NCBI RefSeq assembly: GCF_030272615.1
Contig: NC_081405.1
Location: forward strand, 569,219,095-569,283,094
DNA length: 64,000 nt
Reading direction: 5' to 3'
Origin: Cryptomeria japonica
Taxonomy: Eukaryota; Streptophyta; Pinopsida; Cupressales; Cupressaceae
Shown here piece after piece: positions 1-10,094 of this stretch (position 1 is the stretch's first letter; the number at the start of each line of letters is the position of its first letter). The position numbers were made by a program, and so were the translations under genes. Below the pieces are notes generated by a model that had not been told where the DNA came from, ran no database searches, and saw nothing but the letters and a program-made list of their open reading frames with translations.

Positions 1-688
1 TGACATGTTCAATCAGTTATTGCATCAGAGATTGTTTTGTTTGTAAAATGTTTATTGTAATATCTTGTAGAGCTGACCTACTAAAATTGGTCTTAGGTTA
101 TGGTATAAATGTAAGATCTTAATTGTAAGATCAAGTGTGGAATGTGAAAAAGGATAAGTATAAAGGTATATGTGAGATTAAGAAAAGCTATACATGCATA
201 CATCATTTGAAGGTGAAGCTAGGTTTTTGTGAAGACAATCAGAACTACACCGGTACTGAATCTAACATATGAAGATGCTATTTTAAGCAGTACATTCTTT
301 ATTGGATTTAACCATCCAATTGTAGTCAGTGTGACTCCCATTGAGCAGTGAGCTCTAGGCGCTTGGCCTTTTTGCATGTGCAGACCCCATTTATGTACAC
401 TTACTATCTGTAGTAGTATTATCTGATTGTGGGTAAGGTTTCCCACCATGGTATTTCCCCTTACAGGGTTTCCACATACAATTATTGGTGTTATGTGTTG
501 TGGATGACTTTGTCTTTTTGTTTCATGCATTAATATTTACTAGTATTACATTTATCTGTTAAAACTGTCCATCTATATAATAGACTGGTTCAATGGTATT
601 AAGTAATATTTTGGTTAAGTTGTTTTGGTTTAAATTTATATTGGACAACTGATTCACCCCCCCCTCTCAGTTGCCTCTAGGACCTAAT
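1..688 (+). repeat. LTR fragment J, truncated by window start
   Basis: This is the right-hand part of an LTR related to the LTR of element B at 26721-27502. Shared blocks include the stretch before and after GTCAGTGTGACT, GTGAGCTCTAGG, and the C-rich motif ATTCACCCCCCCCTCTCA near the end (about 650-670). It is plus-oriented. No primer site follows; the inverted LTR of element A begins directly at 689. The left part lies outside the window. The family relationship is seen by eye; its status as solo LTR or full element cannot be judged. Confidence 0.7.
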
Positions 689-1495
689 TGTTAGGATTCC
701 CACAGATATTGAGAGGGGGGGGGGGGTGAATTAGTATCTAACCGATTTGAGCAATTTCTTATTTAAAACATGCAGAACATATTAATACAGTATATCAGTA
801 AACAAAAAGTAATGCAATAAACATAGATAATAGCAACCACATAAAAAACACACCATAACACAATATTTTAGTGAGGAAACCTGGTGTGGGAAAAACCTTG
901 GTGGGATTTGTGACCCACAATATTCACTTACTGGCCAATAAGAGAATATTACTGCTACAAGAGGGGCCTGCACATGCAGGAAGGCCAAGTGTCTAGAGCT
1001 CACTGCTCAAATACAAAATATGAAGTCTCACTGACTTACAAAATGGATTATATAAATCCAGTGTCTTGTACTGCTTCAAAATAGCATCTATAATGCCAGA
1101 TCTCGTACCAGTTTCTGCTCTTCTTCTTACATAAACCCTTAGCCTATAATTCACATAATAGGTTTGCCTTATTTCTCCTAATTTCATTCCTCCATACTTA
1201 CAAAAATGTTCTACAATGATCTCTTATATATATGAGTCATTTTACAATGTTACCAAGTCATCTTATAATGATTTTACAATAACAAACAAAATATATTACA
1301 ACAAAAATCATGTTGACCTCTATGCCGGTATGCTTCCTTTCACTACTGGTGCTGGTGGTCTGAGTGTCGATGTAGAGTCTGATCTTGCTAGTGCCGGTGA
1401 AATGTCTTGCCGGTGTCATAGGATTGTAAGGTTGCCATCAATGAGAAAACCTTTAATCACCTACATTGTCTCATTGGAGTGTGCATTTGCCAACA
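689..1495 (-). repeat. 3' LTR of element A
   Basis: It aligns along its whole length with 6394-7187 with scattered substitutions. On the minus strand it begins TGTTGGCAAATGC and ends with CCTAACA. A TATA-like stretch lies at about 1222-1234 (minus strand). The U3 box TCATTGATGGCAAC lies at about 1431-1446. The U5 end carries the C-rich motif that reads as a G run at about 709-727 on the plus strand. Confidence 0.88.
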
Positions 1496-1664
1496 ATCTC
1501 CCCTTTTGGCATTGATGGCAACACTCATGAGAAAATTCAAAAAGGTGTAATCCAAAAATATGCTACCAAAAATGTGTGAACTAAAAATGTGTGAACTCCC
1601 CCTGAGTAGATGAGTCATTAGTTGATTATTTTCTCATACCACTACTCCCCCTTTGGCATCAATG
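1496..1664 (-). promoter_or_regulatory. Multiple polypurine tracts before 3' LTR of A
   Basis: Read on the minus strand, three purine tracts precede the LTR: AAAGGGGGAG (about 1644-1654), CAGGGGGAGTTC (about 1594-1604) and AAAAGGGGAGAT (1496-1508), the last directly next to the LTR. Repeated polypurine tracts before the 3' LTR are a described feature of the Sirevirus branch of plant Ty1/copia elements. The same arrangement occurs in element C. Confidence 0.7.
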
Positions 1665-1705
1665 ACAAAGGTTGTCAAAGTGTTAGTAGAGTATGGTTTC
1701 CTGTC

Positions 1706-4700
1706 TCAACCTTGCAACCGAGTGGTTACAATTTGAAAAAGATCCGCCAAAACCAAATTTAGGCTTTCAAGGAACTTTTTCCTATCTTTTATTGCTGCCT
1801 CTATTCTTTGCACTATACCCGTGAGGTGCTCCATTTTCTCTGCCAGTGTTTTATGTCCTTGTACTAATGCCTCAGATATTTCTTTCCTTAAAGATGCTAG
1901 GTAGTCCAGTTTTGGACTTAGTCTCCATTTAAGATCTTGTGCCTTACTTTTTATTCTTTCCTTTTCTCTTTCTAGCTTTAGTAACTCTTCCTCAAAACCT
2001 GTTATCTTTTTCTCAAAAATTGATAATGAATCAGATGAATTAATAAAATTGTCAGCTAGCTTATTAATTTCCTCTTGTATCTTGCTCATTTTCTTGTCAA
2101 TTTCAACTATCAAAAAGTTTGTCTTGCAAGTATCTCTATACAAAGTTTTGAATTCTTTAAGTGTGATGCACAGTTCCAGTAGAAGTGTGTCAAATTGCCT
2201 TGTACACTTCTTTATTTGATCCTCAAAGAATTTCTCTTTTTCTTTTTATAACTTCTTTTTGAATGCATCTTCCTTTATTTGTTCAACTATCACTGTGTTG
2301 TCAGTAATATACTTAGACAAAGTATCAAGTTGACTCAAAGAATCCTTATTATCTACATTGCATTTTGGAGCTATCATCTTCAACATTGGAATTGTGTCAT
2401 CTATAGCTTTATATGCTTGAGAACTACAATCTGTTATTTTCTTTATAGAATCTAAAAGAACTTCAGTTACATTTGATGATTTAAATCCTGCAGAGGAGGA
2501 ACCAACATTTTGAATTCCGCTGGTGGGGGAAATAACCTTGCTTGTAGTGACCTCTAGTAGGCTAGTTTGTGTTTCCATTTCCTTAAGAAAAGATTTTTGT
2601 TGCTCTCCTGTTGCCGGTGGCACTGTTTCCACATGAACCTGTTGCTGTTCTGGAGCCTGTTGCTCTTCTTGTTTCTCTATTTGTTGATCTGTTTGTGTTT
2701 CTGTTTGAGTCTCTGCCTAATGCCCTATGTTATCATCTGCCTCTTTTCCTTCGATGTTATCAATGTTATCAGTTACCGGTGGCTCACTAGTCATATCTAT
2801 CTTACCGGTTGTGTCCTTGTCTATCATAATGTTGACTTTCTGAGTATCAACATCAACTATGTATAGTACCTCAGGAATTAGGATTTGTATCCTCTTGTGA
2901 CACATCTATACTCTCATCAGCCAATTGATCTTCAGTTGTTGCTACCGGTGGATTAACTAGAGGTGGTGGGGATAAATTATCTCTTATTTTGATGCTTGGA
3001 GGTCCACCAACCTTTACTTTTCCCTTATCCTTGTCTTTTTGATATACCTTGATTGGTTTAGGGTTTCTATACTCTTCCTATTTTTCCTTCTCAACAAGGA
3101 ATATATCCCATGCATTTTTAGTTTCCTCTGTAACCTCATTTACTCTTCCAACCATTAGTCCAATATGCTGGTGTGCAGTAGAGAATACTGACTGGTTAGC
3201 TTCTACAATTAGATCATCTATCTCCTTCGGTGAGTTAAATAGGTAGACAACAAGTAATTTTTCAATTTTTATTTTCTTGTCAAGCTCTACAACAACTTGT
3301 CCTCTTGCTTCTAGTCTCTTGAATAGTTCATCTACAACTTGCATCAAGAACTTCTTGTAGATATCCAAGTGTAAAATAACACTATTTTCAACTTGCTCTT
3401 TGTCATCAGCTGATAATGTATCATATAACTTTTTGATGTTCTTAAGATTTCCTTCCTCTGTTATTTCATCTAGTGGTTTGTCAATTGGGGCAATGTTTTG
3501 TTTAGTTTTCTTCTTGGGTGTTAACTTTTTCTTCTTTGTCAGTGGCCTTACTGCCTATTGTTTTTGCCTGGTTCTTCTAGGTGAAGGTGTGGATACCAGT
3601 GAAGGTTCCCTTTTCCTTACAACTCTTTTTAATGCTACAGGCATATCACTCACTGAAGAAGTAGCTACCAGTGAATGGTGAGTTTCAGGCTGTAGTACTT
3701 CCAACTCATCTTCAGTGATACTGGTTTGTTTTAGTACATCTTCTTTTATAGCCTTTGCCTATCTTGAAACCTTTCCTCACAGTTGCTTCTACTTTCTTCA
3801 CTCTCTTTTTGGATTGAATTTGATTTTCAATAGTTTCTGCACTGCCAAATACTTCTTCCTTAGGTTCCTTGGGTGCTTCCAAAAGGGCTTTTGCATATGT
3901 TTTGATGATGTGATCATTGGTCTCATAACCCATTTTAGTAACCCAAATTGTTCTTGGGATAACTGCTTCCATCCAGATCTCATCCTTCTTAATCACAAAG
4001 CATATATCATCCTTATATTTGTTAACAATTTCCTGTGACAGTCTGACTCTTGTGTTCATTCTTGCCTTTAATGCTAGAAAATATTCGTTGATATTCTTCT
4101 CTTTTTTTTCACCCATATTGCTTAACAAGTCAGATAACTATTTCCCTACCGGTATGTCAAATCCAAGGTTCTTGTTACATATATCGAACACTTGTTTGGT
4201 TATATGTAGCATTAAGCATACACATTATCCTTAACCATGTCATGAGCACTTTTTATGCATAATCTGCAAACTGAGTTCAGTATGTTTGCATGTGTTATTT
4301 TGTATCCTAAAATCATGCTAATAAATCTCACATTTATGTTAGTTACATCATTAACCCTCAAAGATGTTTTGTCGGATGTTGCACCTATTAGGTTCATTAG
4401 CAGGTCATTTGAGACCTTCTTTGTCTTGTTTGGTCTGCTACTGGTGGAAGGTAACCCTATCACAGCTTTCACAACTTCCTTGGTAATTTTATGAACTGAA
4501 TCTAGCCAAAAAAATTCACCATGTACCCTACTCAATACTATCATAATAACTTCCTTAGGGAAATCCAAAATGCTGAGAATTTCTGTGAATCCTAGGGTTT
4601 CAATAATTTTGTGTTTAGGTTTCACATTACCGGAATCATCACAAATAATAGTCTTGTACATGTTCTTAATTTCTTCATCCCCTAATTCTTCTATATGGCA

Positions 4701-4880
4701 ATGGATGTACATTCTAGGGTCTTCTACAAAAACAACTCCTTTGGGGATTTGGGAAAGTGCACCAACATTATCATCCTTTTTAGCTATCTCGGGAACTAGC
4801 TAATATCCGGGCCTAGGACATTTGATTACCTCGACTACAGTAGGGTTTGCTATGAATCTAGGTATAGAAGAAGATGCCAT
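1706..4880 (-). pseudogene. ORF2 of element A, unknown function, broken
   Basis: The start MASSS at 4880 matches ORF2 of element B at 28977. Homologous blocks follow in the same order, interrupted by stops: an N-terminal domain (4799-4212) with LSRVHGEFFWLDSV and VIGLPSTSSRP; a second domain (4128-3712) with YFLALKARMNTR and IPRTIWVTKMGYE; a basic stretch rich in Lys and Arg; an alpha-helical segment (3368-3078) with DELFKRLEARG and IDDLIVEANQS; a segment with NVTEVLLDSIKKIT (2632-2246); and a C-terminal coiled coil (2143-1706). If unbroken, the product would be about 1,000 residues. I recognise no catalytic motif and no known family. The basic region suggests nucleic-acid binding or nuclear entry, which is inference. 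Confidence 0.75.
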
Positions 4881-4982
4881 GATTATAAATACCTTTTTCT
4901 GCCTTTGGAAAGATTAATTGCTGAAATGCTTTGCCTCTTTGCTCGAAATGCCTTAGCTCTGGAAATTTCGCGCTCTTCGAAT

Positions 4983-5032
4983 GTTTGAATGCTCAGTGAA
5001 TTAAAATGGTGCCAAAATGACTAATTTATAAT
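4983..5032 (-). promoter_or_regulatory. Putative internal promoter for ORF2 of A
   Basis: On the minus strand the sequence ATTATAAAT (plus 5024-5032) is followed exactly 38 nt later by GAGCATTCAAA (ending at plus 4994). The ORF2 start lies 152 nt from the TATA-like box. Element B has the same box and the same downstream motif with the same 38-nt spacing, 153 nt before its ORF2 start. The surrounding sequence is clearly less conserved. This looks like a core promoter for a separate ORF2 transcript; transcription itself is not shown. Confidence 0.5.
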
Positions 5033-5317
5033 GTTAATTCAACAACTACCATATTTAATGCATGTCAGTTAAGTGGTCACTTAACTTTATCTACTAGTAT
5101 AGAAGTAATTTCTACTTCTCACCATCAACCGAGGAAATAATAGCATATTTCACATTTGATTGCCAAACCCTCAAAGAAATTTTCTTCAATTAGATGAAGA
5201 GTCTCCTGCCAGTGGAGTACTACTCTATTATGTCAGTGGAGTGTTTCTTGGTTCTACCAGTGGAGGAGTATTTCCAACACCATTTAGGTCTGACTTTCTA
5301 ATCCTTTGTTTTGAGAA

Positions 5318-6322
5318 TTATTGCTTAGCTTCTTCAACTTTTTCTTTTCCTTTCAAACTAGAACCTTTGTTGTCTACCGGTGATGCCTTACTTCTGCAGA
5401 ATTTTGCAATATGTCCAATCTTGTTACATGCATAACAAGTCACATTATTTTTCTGAATAGCCTTCCCATAACCTATGCCGGTTTGTGTTCTACATTGATT
5501 AGATAAGTGTCCAAATCTTCCACAAACATAACATCTTACATTCATTCTGCAATTTTCAGAATTATCACCAACTTTGTTGCATTTTGAGCATTGACTGGTG
5601 GGTGTATTGGTATCCTGATAATTTCTAGATCTACATTGATTTTCTCTATGACCATACTTGTTATAGTTAAAGCATTTTCCATTGAATTTATAAGTAGTAG
5701 GTTGTCTTACCAGTTTGCTATGATCCTGTGTGTTTGCAGTACCAGAGCTTTCTCCAACTTCAAAGCCAATTACACATGTGTCACCTTTAGGTTTCTGATT
5801 CTTCAACAAGTCACCAAGTTCTTCTGATCTTTTCTTGAATTTCTCTTTGTGCTGATTTGCAGTATCTAGTTCTCTTTCTAAGATTTCTTTCTGTATCATC
5901 AGTTCATTTGAATCATTCTGTGTGTGCATCAGATCTGTCTTCAACAAATCATTTTCATAGCTAATTATTGTGTTCTCATTTGCTGCATCACTTAGTCTTC
6001 TAGTCAAATCTTCTTCATTCTTCTTTCTATCTTCAATTTCCTTACAAAATCTCATAGTCATATCTTGCATCTCATTCCTTGTTGTCATGTTCTCTAGCTT
6101 TAGCTTGTTTATCATATCATTAAGAGTTTCCTTTTCATCATTCTCAAATTGCATCTTTTCACAAAGTTCTCTTCTCTTGTTTCTTGCAATAGTAAGATTT
6201 TCTTGAAGTGCTTGAATAATATCCTGAGCTGCTTTTAGATCATCTTCAAGTTTGATATTTTTCAATTTTTCTCCATCATAGTCTGAGAGAGTTGCTTCAA
6301 GTTGCTTCATCAAGTTTTCCAT
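5318..6322 (-). CDS. ORF1 of A: coiled-coil zinc-knuckle Gag-like protein
   Basis: This frame is open for 334 codons from the ATG at 6322 (MENLMKQLEATL). Residues 1 to about 190 are a continuous coiled coil rich in Glu, Lys and Asn. The C-terminal part holds four CCHC knuckles: CFNYNKYGHRENQC (second Cys changed to Tyr), CSKCNKVGDNSENC (His changed to Asp), CYVCGRFGHLSNQC and CYACNKIGHIAKFC, the last two intact. The tail is Lys-rich. No capsid domain of the usual copia Gag type is apparent. The role is presumably RNA binding and packaging. It follows the primer site closely, as gag does. B and C carry broken homologues, so this is the best-preserved copy here. Confidence 0.8.
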   Translation of the reverse strand: MENLMKQLEATLSDYDGEKLKNIKLEDDLKAAQDIIQALQENLTIARNKRRELCEKMQFENDEKETLNDMINKLKLENMTTRNEMQDMTMRFCKEIEDRKKNEEDLTRRLSDAANENTIISYENDLLKTDLMHTQNDSNELMIQKEILERELDTANQHKEKFKKRSEELGDLLKNQKPKGDTCVIGFEVGESSGTANTQDHSKLVRQPTTYKFNGKCFNYNKYGHRENQCRSRNYQDTNTPTSQCSKCNKVGDNSENCRMNVRCYVCGRFGHLSNQCRTQTGIGYGKAIQKNNVTCYACNKIGHIAKFCRSKASPVDNKGSSLKGKEKVEEAKQ

Positions 6323-6379
6323 CTCTATTGATGTCAAGATCTTCCTCAAGTTGTTAGGCTTCTAAAAAGAGAGGACCAA

Positions 6380-6393
6380 GCTCTGATACTAAT
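6380..6393 (-). other. Primer-binding site of A (tRNA-iMet type)
   Basis: On the minus strand the LTR is followed by ATTAGTATCAGAGC, one base from the TGGTATCAGAGC that pairs with the 3' end of plant initiator methionine tRNA. It directly abuts the LTR end and fixes the element's orientation. Confidence 0.85.
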
Positions 6394-7187
6394 TGTTAGG
6401 ATTCCCATAGATACTGAGAGGGGGGAGTGAATTAGTATCTAACCAATTTGAGCAATTTCTTAACTTAAAACATGCAGAACATATTAACACTATACCGGTA
6501 AACATAAAGTAATGCAATAAATAGAGATAATAACAACCACATGAAAAGAACACCATAACACAATATTTTAGCGAGGAAACCCGGTGTGGGAAAAACCTCG
6601 GTGGGATTTGTGACCCACAATATTCACTTACTAGCCAATAAGAGAATATTACTACTACAAGAGGGGCCTGCACATCCAGGAAGGCCAAGTGCCTAGAGCT
6701 CACTGCTCAAATACAAAATAGGAAGTCTCACTGACTTACAAAATGGATTATATAAATCTAGTGTCTTGTAATGCTTCAAAATGGCATCTATAATGCCAGA
6801 TCCAGTACCAGTTTCTACTCTTCTTCTTACATAAACCCTTAACCTATAATTCACATAATAGGTCTGCCTTATTTATCCTAATTTCATTCCTCCATACTTA
6901 TAGAAATGTTCTACAATGATCTCTTATATATATGAGTCATTTTACAATGTTACCAAGTTGGCTTATAATGATTTTACAATAATAAACAAAATATATTACA
7001 ACAAAAATCCTGTCGGCCTCTGTGCTGATATGCTTCCTTTCGCTGCCGGTGTTGGTGGTCCGAGTGCTAGTGTAGAGTTTGATCTTGCTAGTTCTAGTGG
7101 AATGTCTTGCTGGTGTCATAGGATTGTAAGGTTGCCATCAATGACAAAACTTTCAATCACCTACAATGTCTCATTTGAGTGTGCATT
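6394..7187 (-). repeat. 5' LTR of element A, outer end truncated
   Basis: It is the counterpart of 689-1495 with similar length and order. A TATA-like stretch lies near 6923-6936 (minus). The copy stops at GTGCATT, where the other LTR continues for about 8 more bases to its terminal TGTTGGCA. The next base, 7188, already belongs to the pol reading frame of element G. Confidence 0.85.
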
Positions 7188-7291
7188 GTTCTTAAGGTCT
7201 ATGGATCAAGTACTTACAAGAGAGAAGATGTGGAAGGTATGTATCTCAAGGAACCCATAAATTCTATGCGCCTTCATAGATACTATGCCTA

Positions 7292-7292
<1 letters not shown>
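7188..7292 (+). pseudogene. pol: C-terminal end of gypsy pol (integrase tail)
   Basis: The frame reads VLKVYGSSTYK and ends KEPINSMRLHRYYA before TAG at 7290-7292. The end of element D's pol reads YGLGAYQ and then SDPINNMHLHKYWA before its stop, so the two are homologous. Only about 34 codons remain because element A abuts directly upstream, with the frame open right to the junction. Confidence 0.75.

Positions 7293-7293
<1 letters not shown>

Positions 7294-7366
<73 letters not shown>
7294..7366. repeat. (CT)n microsatellite
   Basis: About 36 near-perfect CT dinucleotides lie directly after the pol stop codon of element G. Confidence 0.97.
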
Positions 7367-7370
<4 letters not shown>

Positions 7371-7609
7371 CTAGTCTTCTTTCCATTCTCCCTCTGTATC
7401 TTTTCTTTCTTCAAAATTGGGTAATATGTTAGCTTATCTTCATTAATGTATGTGAGATTAAATGATGTTATATTGTTTTGTCTACATTACTTTATTGTTT
7501 GTGTTGGATTTGTTTATGTAAATTGAATAGATTTATATTTTATTTCTTGGATTCCTTTATTGTCCTTCTTTGCCTACAGTGGGAGACTTAGTGGATCTAA
7601 GGCTATAGT
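7367..7609. other. Non-coding 3' sequence of element G
   Basis: AT-rich sequence between the microsatellite and the end of the antisense PMD pseudogene. I see no reading frame or repeat in it. Confidence 0.5.
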
Positions 7610-9413
7610 ATCCTCCCCAGAGTGATGAGGAACTGCATCTGACTTGTCCTCCTCCTCCTCCTCCTTGTCATCCTCCTCATCCTCCTCGTCCTCATCCTCA
7701 TCATCCTCCTCATCCTCCTCCTCCTCCTCTCCATCCTCCTCATCATCTCCATCTTGATCTCCATCTCCAGTATCAGAATTGTCTCTGTCTCCACCTACTT
7801 CTTTCTCCTCTTTCTCATCAGCCTGATCATTTGAGCCCTCCTCAGATGTATTAGATCCCTCTCCATCACTTGACTATCTTCATGGTCTCGGGTTCCCTCC
7901 AGGGAAGTCTACTGGGAAAATGGCTCCAGGGTATGTCCTCCCCCACCATGTGATGTACTCCTGGTGTGCACTCGAATCATCTCTATAGTCTGTTGCTATG
8001 TCCTGATCTGACCCATCTGAATCTGTGATGTCGATCTCATCACTGCTAGGCCTAAGAATGACTCATATCCTTGACATCATGCATCAGTGTTAGATGTACA
8101 CATGCACATTAGTAGGAACATACCACTCAAACTGAAGCTACCACTTAACTTGGTTGAAGTAGAAGGGAAAAACTATGTGGCTATACCACTCCTCTAGTAG
8201 ACAGTTCCTCAACATGCTGAACATTTGCCTATATATCCCTGCCCACATGTACATCCTGAAGTAGGGTCTTCATATGACTCCACCTGCTATCAATCTATCT
8301 AAGCTCAACCTCCAATATAGGAGATTGTCGAATTGCCACTCGCAGGTAAGAGGATAAGCAAATACCCTAGCATTCTCTAGGACAAGCTATATGGGGGATC
8401 CACCAGGCCTAGTGCAAGTAATATGCTCAAACATCCACACCTATAGTAGTGTGCATGTCATCAAGCTGCATCCCTATCCGAACACATACTCCCCAAGGTC
8501 ATGGGAGAGATGTGCAAAAATGATCTAGCCCCAAGAGTATACTCTCCTATGTCTCTCCATTTCTCAGATAGCATAGATGAGTCCTCCATGCATATGTGTG
8601 CCATGCCCATTAGGGCACATGGCTAATGCAAGTTTCACAATCATGAGTTGCCTCACCAATGGAACCTCACTAGTAGGGTGTAGGAGCCAGCTGAACATGA
8701 TGCAACTCCATGTCTCACTACATATCACTCTCCCAATACCATATACCTTCTCTCTCTTATAATCCTTTTCTATCTAGTTGGATCGGTATCTCATGGTTTC
8801 TCCTCTAATGGGAAGGCACAAAATACGGTATACATCCTCAAAGGTGACTATCATTTCCCCCACAGGTAGTCAGAACATCAAGATGCTTGCATCTTAGCTC
8901 TCAATCAGTATCATCAGCATCGCAAAATGGAATTGGATGCCTGGCATGGTCATTGCATCCCACAAGCCCATTGTACGTAATAAATCCCTCTCTCCTATTG
9001 TCAGCCTTGGGATCTTCTCTTGAAGGCTCCAAAAGGTGAGACCCACTGTATGATCATGGATGTATGGTAGTGTCTACAAAACACAAAGAAATATATCATC
9101 AATAATTGACCAATCATCAATCATCATCTAATCAATGCAATCATTCTATATATTCTAAACATTCATCTCTTGATCCCCGTGTCATTGTTGGTCACCCTGA
9201 ATAGGGACTAGGGTGCCCTACTGGGACCATGGCACCCTAGGAAGATTGGGGCACCCCTTTGGGACCATGGCACCCTAGGAGGACTAGGGCACTGTAGGAC
9301 CCCTAGGTGTCTAAAGAGGGGGGTCGGTCCTAGACTTGGTGATGACATCATCATTCCTAAAAACTATGAAAGAATGAAAAAGTCAAGTGGAGTCAACGAA
9401 AGGTCAACTCACC
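7610..9413 (-). pseudogene. Antisense plant mobile domain (PMD) pseudogene in G
   Basis: From 9073 down to about 7860 one minus-strand frame keeps PMD signatures despite several stops: LLRTMGLWDAM, then PVGEMIVTFEDVYRILCLPI (the hallmark GE-x-T-x-TLEDV-x-x-I/L core), then VWMFEHI. It is followed by an Asp/Glu-rich tail coded by GAG/GAC/GAT repeats (about 7628-7870). A candidate intron of 339 nt (9412-9074) has donor GTGAGTTGACC after ATGAG and acceptor TTTGTGTTTTGTAG. PMD proteins such as MAIN and MAIL1 act in plant nuclei, and the domain is widespread in transposons. Stops mostly look like former Gln, Arg or Trp codons. Homologue in D: 53240-55028. Confidence 0.75.
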
Positions 9414-10094
9414 TCATCAAGCGATTGATCGACGAGTATAGATTGGTGCAAGATCCCCATCCTTGTAGGTCACTCAGGTCGGTGTCACGACATGATGGAT
9501 TGTATGTGGGCTCCTTTGTAGTGAATAGTGCCAAAAAAGTTAAAAAGTGACAAATGAAGGTGTCACTTTCATATTTATGTGTTATGTACTTTTTGACTTG
9601 ATATTTTTAAGTTAAAACCCTAATTTCTACATTTTTTTCTTCAATCTATCATATCTTGAGCTAGAAAGCTCTGATTCTTGCACCATCACTGGCATTGGAA
9701 TCATGTGTTCACCCTCTCACTCGGCTTGTGTTCCACAATGTGCTTAGATGATAAATGAAGAATTTTTGTGAACTTGCTTCATCAAAATCTTTATCACAAT
9801 TCACTATGGAAAACATGATGCCCTATTTCACCTCACTAATAAGCAAGGTGAAATAGGGGGGGCATTTAGCTACTGACAAATTTCATCACCTTCCTTAGTA
9901 AGAATTAGGTGATTTTGTGATCTAACATGTAGTTTTGTAGGGTGTGGTTCCTAACTGTGTACTATAGATACTATTGGGGGCTTCGTTCAACAACATATGG
10001 ATATATCCTTTTTCAAATGATGTTTATTTTTCTATACTTTAGCTTGCACATCTACGTAGTGTCATATGACTACTAAAGTGGGGGCTAAATATAG
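9414..10094. other. Non-coding 3' end of element G with polypurine tract
   Basis: This AT-rich stretch separates the antisense PMD exon from the LTR. It contains a short repeated GGCACCCTAG-like block near 9205-9300 only loosely, and ends with AAAGTGGGGGCTAAATATAG (about 10075-10094), a plausible polypurine tract directly before the LTR. A further G run lies at about 9856-9862. Confidence 0.5.

Larger units (their letters stand above)
689..7187 (-). mobile_element. Element A: pol-less copia-type LTR retrotransposon
   Basis: Two inverted-oriented copies of one LTR (689-1495 and 6394-7187) bound a 4.9-kb interior that reads on the minus strand: primer site, ORF1 (coiled coil plus zinc knuckles), an intergenic promoter-like block, ORF2, and several polypurine tracts. 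No protease, integrase or reverse transcriptase is present between ORF1 and ORF2 or after ORF2, so it cannot be autonomous. The outer end of the right LTR lacks about 8 bp compared with the left one, and no target-site duplication is visible, so the right edge is a breakpoint with element G. Element B is a second copy of the family and C a distant one. Confidence 0.88.

Noticed and set aside
7603-7794. Arg/Met-rich minus-strand frame
   Set aside because: A shifted reading of the acidic repeat; the Asp/Glu frame fits the PMD tail seen in D.
8577-8762. Plus-strand 61-codon Cys-rich frame
   Set aside because: Opposite the PMD pseudogene of G and without support of its own.
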